A program made the translations under genes and the position numbers. The notes below the pieces were generated by a model. That model was not told the DNA's origin. It saw nothing but the letters and a program-made list of their open reading frames with translations, and ran no database searches. Shown here in pieces: positions 55,884 through 61,013 of a stretch of 61,013 bases of DNA. Positions within the stretch are counted from its first letter, which is position 1; each line of letters opens with the position of its first letter. Source of the stretch: Sedimenticola sp. (GTDB lineage Bacteria > Pseudomonadota > Gammaproteobacteria > Chromatiales > Chromatiaceae); assembly GCA_011051655.1 (NCBI GenBank), contig DRKS01000030.1, positions 1-61,013 on the forward strand, written 5' to 3'.

Positions 55884-56837
55884 TCAGGCCTTGCTCGAGT
55901 CCAGAAAGAAATCGTAACAGTTGTCCTTGAGGCGCTTGTTGGCCCGCAGCTTCATGGCGTCGCGCGGATGCTGGTTCAAATGCCCGCTGATGCCGTAGAT
56001 GTCGTTGTAGCCCCACTCGATTTTCTTGCGCAGGGGCACGAACTCCTCCTGGATCACCTTGTAGATCGGGCGGACGTCGAACTTCGGGTTTTGCAGGAAA
56101 TTCAGCAGCAGCTCCAGGTTGCAGTTGCCGGCGCCCCGGCCGATGCCGTTGATGGTGGCGTCCAGGAGATTCACCCCGTCGATGATGGCCTGCTGGGTGT
56201 TGGAGAAGGCCAGCTGCTGGTTGTTGTGGGCGTGGAAGCCCAGCTCCTTGCTGGGGGCATGCTTCTTGTACAGCTCCAGATAGGAGGTGATCTCCTCGGA
56301 ATAGAAGGCGCCGAAGCTGTCCACCAGGTAGAGGTAGTCTACTTCCGCGGCGTTCTCCACCGCCTCCAGGGCCTCGATGAGCTCGGTCTGGATGGCGGTG
56401 GAGCTGGCCATGATGTTGATGGTGGTGAGGTAGCCCAGGTCCTTGGAGCGCTTGGCCAGGTCGATGCCTTTTTCGATGTCGGGCACGTAGCAGGCGGTGC
56501 GCACCATGTCGAAGGGGCTCTGGTCCCGCGGTTGAAGGGACGAAACGTCCACCCGCCCCACGTCGAACATGACGGCGATGAGAGGGGGGTTCTCGCACTC
56601 GTGGGAGTCCACCACGGCCTTGATGTCATCGTCGTCGCAGAAGTTCCATTTGCCCCACTTCTCCCGGGTGTACTCGTCGCTCACCGCCAGCTTCTTGCCC
56701 AGTTCGATGATGTCGATGCCGGCGTCGCACACCGCCCGGTAGACCGCTTTCACGAAATCGTCGGAGAACTGGTAATTGTTGATCAGGCCGCCATCACGAA
56801 TGGAGCAATCCAGTACTTTGATCTCTTCACGATACAT
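55884..56837 (-). CDS. DRE-TIM metallolyase-superfamily aldolase-like protein
   Basis: A 317-aa TIM-barrel protein. VLDCSIRDGGLINNYQFSDD is the R-D metal-binding N-terminal motif, and LGFHAHNNQQLAFSN supplies the H-x-H metal pair. NGIGRGAGNCNLELLL closes the barrel. This matches the 4-hydroxy-2-oxovalerate-aldolase-like group whose members often sit in polysaccharide or unusual amino-acid clusters. The substrate is unknown. First gene of the minus-strand cluster. Confidence 0.88.
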   Translation of the reverse strand: MYREEIKVLDCSIRDGGLINNYQFSDDFVKAVYRAVCDAGIDIIELGKKLAVSDEYTREKWGKWNFCDDDDIKAVVDSHECENPPLIAVMFDVGRVDVSSLQPRDQSPFDMVRTACYVPDIEKGIDLAKRSKDLGYLTTINIMASSTAIQTELIEALEAVENAAEVDYLYLVDSFGAFYSEEITSYLELYKKHAPSKELGFHAHNNQQLAFSNTQQAIIDGVNLLDATINGIGRGAGNCNLELLLNFLQNPKFDVRPIYKVIQEEFVPLRKKIEWGYNDIYGISGHLNQHPRDAMKLRANKRLKDNCYDFFLDSSKA

Positions 56838-56927
56838 TCTAAAACTCTCTCGCTTGCTCCCGATCCTGACAACAACGGCCCCATCGGGAATCGGGGCGGC
56901 CGATGATTATCACAATTTGTCGTCTGC

Positions 56928-57593
56928 TTATCCAGTACCGGCAGCCGGCATGATTTCAGAAAAGTCCCGGATTGCCGGAAAACCGGCCGCCGCCTTCGCC
57001 GGACCGCGGGAGTCGGGCCTCGATACCGCCAGCAGCCAGCGAAAGCCGTAGCGGCGGGCCGAGCGGAGCACCGCCGGGCTGTCGTCCACGAACAGGGTGC
57101 GCGTCCGGTCGAAAGGCTCCAGCCGTTGCAGCCGGTCCCAGAAGGCCGGATCCTCCTTGGGCAGGCCGAGATCGTGGGCGCAGACGACGGCGTCGAAATG
57201 GCCGCCCAGGCGGGTGCGCTCCAGCTTCAGGCGCAGGGCCTTCTGGTGGGCGTTGGTGACCAGCGCGGTGCGCCGGCCGCCGGCACGCACCGCTTCGAGG
57301 AATTCCATCACATGGGGGTGCACCCTGATCAGGTGGTCCACCTCTTCCTTGAGCAGGGCGATATCCAGCCCCAGTTCGCGGCTCCAGTGATCCAGGCAGT
57401 ACCATTCCAGGGTGCCCTCCAGGTCCCGGTAGCGGGCCAGGAGCTCCGCCGTCGCCGCCTCCAGGCCGATGCCCTTGCTCCGCGCATAGCGCCGGGGGAC
57501 ATGCTCCCGCCAGAAATGGTTGTCGAAATGCAGATCCAGCAGGGTGCCGTCCATGTCCAGGAAAACCGCATCAATGCCGGACCAGTCGATCAT
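56928..57593 (-). CDS. yrfG: HAD-family nucleotidase (YrfG-like, GMP/IMP)
   Basis: A 221-aa HAD phosphatase. Motif I is FLDMDGTLLDLHFDNHFW, motif II ALVTNAHQKALRLKL and motif IV FVDDSPAVLRSARRYG; the sequence HFDNHFWREHVPRRYA is typical of the GMP/IMP nucleotidase YrfG. It would dephosphorylate purine nucleoside monophosphates. The ATG at 57593 is preferred because motif I then lies close to the N terminus. It is divergent from the chemoreceptor gene. Confidence 0.9.
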   Translation of the reverse strand: MIDWSGIDAVFLDMDGTLLDLHFDNHFWREHVPRRYARSKGIGLEAATAELLARYRDLEGTLEWYCLDHWSRELGLDIALLKEEVDHLIRVHPHVMEFLEAVRAGGRRTALVTNAHQKALRLKLERTRLGGHFDAVVCAHDLGLPKEDPAFWDRLQRLEPFDRTRTLFVDDSPAVLRSARRYGFRWLLAVSRPDSRGPAKAAAGFPAIRDFSEIMPAAGTG

Positions 57594-57681
57594 GGAGGCC
57601 AAGGTATCGCCCCTCGGGGCCCGTGGCAAGGCCGCCGGCTGGCTTCTGTTTCGATACATGGATCAATTGTCTCCCCGCCCC

Positions 57682-57708
57682 TAAAGTCGATCTGCAATAT
57701 GCCGACAC
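57682..57708 (+). promoter_or_regulatory. Sigma-28 (FliA) type promoter of the chemoreceptor gene
   Basis: TAAAGTCG (57682-57689) and GCCGACAC (57701-57708) are separated by exactly 11 bases, close to the FliA consensus TAAAGTTT-N11-GCCGATAA. It lies about 130 bases upstream of the MCP start codon and points the right way, placing the receptor in the late flagellar/chemotaxis regulon. Confidence 0.75.
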
Positions 57709-57838
57709 CAAGGGGGAGCGAATTTTGCTCTTGATTTCCAATAAACCTAATAAATGCTGTAAAGCTGTTGAAGCAGCCCAAAGCACAAACCGGTGCCCGG
57801 CCTCAACCATGTGGGGCGCCAATGCTTGGAGATAATAT

Positions 57839-59950
57839 ATGAAGTCATTGTCATTGAAGGCCAAACTCACCGCGGGTATCAGCGCCATTATTCTGTTGTC
57901 GCTTTTCCTTGGGGGGGCGGTCTTTTATTCCCTGCAAAAGAGTGAGAGTGATAGCGATATCGTAAATGCCGCCGGGCGCCAGCGCATGCTCACCCAGGCC
58001 ATGTCCAAGTCCGCCCTCAGCTATTCCCTGGTGAAGAACAGCCTGCACGCGGCGGAATCCCAGGTCTCGGAGCTCGACCGCTATGTCACCAAAATGCGGG
58101 GGACCTATGCCGCCATGGTGATCGGCCCGGCAAAGCAGGCCGGCATGGGTATTTCCATGCATCCGGAAGCGGAGCTCGATCCCGCCCTGCCGTTTCCCGC
58201 CACCTTCGCCCGCATTGTGGGGGAGAAGTTCGCCGCCGCCGGCAGCTTTGGCGTCGATATCATTGCCGAGGATCCGGTCAATCCCGATCAGGGCCTCAAG
58301 GACGCCATCGACCGGGAGGCCTTCAATGCCCTGGTGGCGAACCCAGACCGGATGTTCTTCAGGGAGGTGGAGTCCGAAGGCAAGCTCTATCTGCGCTATT
58401 ACACGGCGGACAAGGCCGTGGTCGAGGCCTGCGCCAGTTGTCACAGCAAGATCAAGGGCCGGACCTTCCGGGTCGGTGACATGTTGGGAATCAGGCGCTT
58501 TTCCATGTTGTTCTCGGATGATGTGGCCGTGGGCCGGGCCCGCCTCGACCCCAGCCTGGAGGAGTACAAGACCGCCAGGGCGGTCTTCACCCAGACCCTG
58601 GCGGCCTTCAAGTCCGGGGGTGAATATCCGGCGGACCTCGCCATGACCAGGTTCAAATCCTATGGAGGCAGCGATGATGCGGCCGTTCAGGCCAAGATCG
58701 GCGAGATCGAGGCGGCAATGGAGCGCTTCACCCGCTCGGTGGACCGGCTGACCCAGGCGGAAATCGGCTCGGAGGACTATTGGCAGGCCCAGTACGATGT
58801 CCCCCTCAACGCCAACAAGCTGCGCAAGCTGAGCGACGACCTCACCAACCGGTTTGCGCAGATCGCCTCCGCCAACCAGAGCACGGTCCGTTGGGCGGTG
58901 GCCGTTATGGTCCTGGCCGTCATCGCGGCCTTTGCCGGCCTGTTCCTGGTGCTCGGCAAGACCGTTCTGACCCCCATAGAAGGCTTGACGGAAGCGGCGC
59001 ACGCCATCGCCAGGGGGGATCTGACCCGGCGGATCGACAGCCGGCGCAAGGATGAGGTCGGCAGGCTGGCTTTTGCCCTGGATGAGATGTCGGGCAACCT
59101 CAATGACATGATTGCCCGGATCGTGCGGGTGTCCAGGGACCTGGTGGCCTCCAGCGACAGCATCAGCCATGCCACCCAAAAGGTGGCCGCGGGCGCCGAG
59201 CACCAGTCCCAGCAGACCGAGATGGTGGCCGTTTCCGCCAACCAGATGGGGGTTGTTTCGCAGGATATCTCGCGTAACACCACGGAGGCGGCCGATGCGG
59301 CCGGCCAGGCCACCCAGGTGGCCCTCGAGAGCGGCGAAGTGGTGCGCAGCAGCATCGAGGGCATGGCGCGTATCTCCAATTCCGTGCTGGAGTCCGCAAA
59401 CAGTGTGGAACAGTTGGCGCAGCATTCGGACCAGATCGGCCAGATCGTCTCCGTCATCGACGATATCGCCAACCAGACCAACCTCCTGGCGCTTAATGCC
59501 GCCATCGAGGCCGCCCGGGCCGGGGACCAGGGGCGTGGTTTCGCTGTGGTCGCCGATGAGGTGCGCCACCTGGCCACCCGCACCACCGATGCCACCAAGG
59601 AGATTGCGGAGATGATCCGCAATATCCAAAACGGCACCGCGGCCGCCGTGCAGTCCATGCACGAAGGCCAGGCGGAGGTGGAGACGGGCTCGGAGCTGGT
59701 GACCAAGACCGGCCAGTCGCTCCAGCAGATCGTCGAGGTGGTGGAAGGCCTGACGGACCGGATTCAGCAAATCGCCACGGCCACTCAGGAGCAGAGTGCA
59801 TCCATGGAGGAGGTCACCCGGAATATCAGCACCGTCTCCGAAGAGGCCCAGACCGCGAAAGAGCAGGCCCAGCTGAGCTCCCAGTCCTGCGATGAAATCG
59901 TCGGCCTGGCGGACGAGCTGCAGAGGGTGGTCAGCGCGTTCAAGCTTTAG
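57839..59950 (+). CDS. Methyl-accepting chemotaxis protein with periplasmic CxxCH (DUF3365-like) sensor
   Basis: A 703-aa receptor. It has a TM at about 13-32, then a periplasmic region starting with a PilJ-like [18 protein letters not shown] segment and continuing into a DUF3365/Tll0287-like domain with C198-A-S-C201-H202, the c-type heme attachment motif. A second TM lies at about 354-380, then HAMP (about 380-435) and a signalling domain whose hairpin tip is [23 protein letters not shown]. No C-terminal CheR-binding pentapeptide is evident. It probably senses redox state or a gas. The start has a GGAG site 6 bases upstream. Confidence 0.94.
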   Translation: MKSLSLKAKLTAGISAIILLSLFLGGAVFYSLQKSESDSDIVNAAGRQRMLTQAMSKSALSYSLVKNSLHAAESQVSELDRYVTKMRGTYAAMVIGPAKQAGMGISMHPEAELDPALPFPATFARIVGEKFAAAGSFGVDIIAEDPVNPDQGLKDAIDREAFNALVANPDRMFFREVESEGKLYLRYYTADKAVVEACASCHSKIKGRTFRVGDMLGIRRFSMLFSDDVAVGRARLDPSLEEYKTARAVFTQTLAAFKSGGEYPADLAMTRFKSYGGSDDAAVQAKIGEIEAAMERFTRSVDRLTQAEIGSEDYWQAQYDVPLNANKLRKLSDDLTNRFAQIASANQSTVRWAVAVMVLAVIAAFAGLFLVLGKTVLTPIEGLTEAAHAIARGDLTRRIDSRRKDEVGRLAFALDEMSGNLNDMIARIVRVSRDLVASSDSISHATQKVAAGAEHQSQQTEMVAVSANQMGVVSQDISRNTTEAADAAGQATQVALESGEVVRSSIEGMARISNSVLESANSVEQLAQHSDQIGQIVSVIDDIANQTNLLALNAAIEAARAGDQGRGFAVVADEVRHLATRTTDATKEIAEMIRNIQNGTAAAVQSMHEGQAEVETGSELVTKTGQSLQQIVEVVEGLTDRIQQIATATQEQSASMEEVTRNISTVSEEAQTAKEQAQLSSQSCDEIVGLADELQRVVSAFKL

Positions 59951-59962
59951 TGATAAGGCCAA

Positions 59963-60013
59963 GGCCAAAGGCGAACGGTTGTCTCAGCCCTCGCCTTTGG
60001 CCTGTTTTTTTAT
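59963..60013 (+). terminator. Rho-independent terminator of the chemoreceptor gene
   Basis: GGCCAAAGGCGA and TCGCCTTTGGCC form a 12-bp stem (59963-59974 with 59991-60002), followed by TGTTTTTTTATTTG. It lies 12 bases past the MCP stop and separates it from cysQ. Confidence 0.93.
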
Positions 60014-60082
60014 TTGCCCCGCCGCTCTTTATCCTGTAAAAGCAACGGCCATCCTGAAACCCCGTCGCAAATTGGAATCGAA

Positions 60083-60875
<793 letters not shown>

Positions 60876-60877
<2 letters not shown>

Positions 60878-60894
60878 GAGCCTGTCGGGTTTAG
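60876..60894 (+). repeat. Isolated MITE/IS end AGGAGCCTGTCGGGTTTAG
   Basis: Nineteen bases identical to the left end of elements A-C, starting on the second base of the cysQ stop codon. After this the sequence is unlike A-C, so it is either a longer family member cut by the window or the end of the autonomous parent element. Confidence 0.75.
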
Positions 60895-60950
60895 CCCGGT
60901 CAGCAAAGAGGCGCACTCCACTGACTTGAGCGCTAACCCTGATTTTTTGT

Positions 60951-61013
60951 TTAATAAAACACATCCCACACGGCAATGGGCACACTTTGTCGGGGTAAAA
61001 CCTTCCTGAGCCA
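60951..61013 (-). CDS. Possible C-terminal end of a truncated gene (transposase?)
   Basis: A minus-strand frame open from the window edge to a TAA at 60951-60953 reads WLRKVLPRQSVPIAVWDVFY. It ends about 57 bases from the repeat end, a distance typical of transposase genes and their terminal repeats. I do not recognise the family from 20 residues, and a chance frame is possible; the opposite strand also has a short open frame from ATG 60977. Confidence 0.25.
   Translation of the reverse strand, partial: WLRKVLPRQSVPIAVWDVFY

Noticed and set aside
57851-59968. Long open frame on the minus strand opposite the chemoreceptor gene
   Set aside because: It is the antisense shadow of a clear MCP with promoter, ribosome site and terminator.

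Overview
This window looks like a chromosomal segment of a free-living, GC-rich gammaproteobacterium. The evidence is the conserved block radC / coaBC-dut-algC-argB-slmA with pyrE next to it, a separate pilT / yggS-proC-yggT-yggU block, the metX-metW pair, and a complete set of type II secretion (T2SS) core genes. Several signalling proteins carry CxxCH motifs, and ModABC molybdate uptake and a chemoreceptor behind a FliA-type promoter are present. Together these suggest a motile, redox-sensing lineage, possibly related to the sulfur-metabolising Chromatiales; that placement is inference. I saw no rRNA, tRNA, CRISPR array or prophage.

Layout. Bases 1-1756 hold a palindromic hairpin and a membrane HD-GYP phosphodiesterase with a c-type heme motif. 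Bases 1725-12552 hold the T2SS in two divergent arms, gspC-D-E-F on the minus strand and gspG-H-I-J-K-L-M on the plus strand. A 353-bp control region with a 66-bp tandem repeat lies between the arms, and two kinds of repeat separate gspE from gspF. Bases 12527-22967 hold a spore-photoproduct-lyase-like radical SAM protein, mutM, a Gld-type ABC exporter operon, modABC and a lone hydantoinase-A-like gene. Bases 23022-30850 hold rpmB-rpmG, a higBA toxin-antitoxin pair, radC and coaBC-dut-algC-argB-slmA. Bases 30844-42321 hold a DUF4124 protein, pyrE, ampG, metX-metW, a dynamin-like GTPase, yggS-proC-yggT-yggU, pilT and a hemolysin-III homologue.

Bases 42468-48569 are a four-gene phosphorelay operon: an HTH-receiver protein, a single-domain receiver, and two hybrid histidine kinases whose ATPase domains both carry CxxCH. 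Bases 48826-61013 hold an FKBP isomerase and a TPR-sulfotransferase. They are followed by a six-gene minus-strand cluster (aldolase-like, TrpD2-like, thioredoxin-like ferredoxin, ApbE, FGGY kinase, glycerophosphodiesterase) of unclear joint purpose. A nucleotidase, a heme-motif chemoreceptor and cysQ complete the window.

The most unusual signal is a family of palindromic elements of about 150-165 bp, with three full copies and one isolated end. Their termini (AGGAGCCTGTCGGGTTTAGG) coincide with stop codons of neighbouring genes in most cases. Two subfamilies have different arm sequences but keep the same nested foldback, and the non-Watson-Crick positions I checked in the main paired segments are G-T pairs on one strand. 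This suggests a mobile or amplified structured element that settles at gene ends and may act as a terminator.
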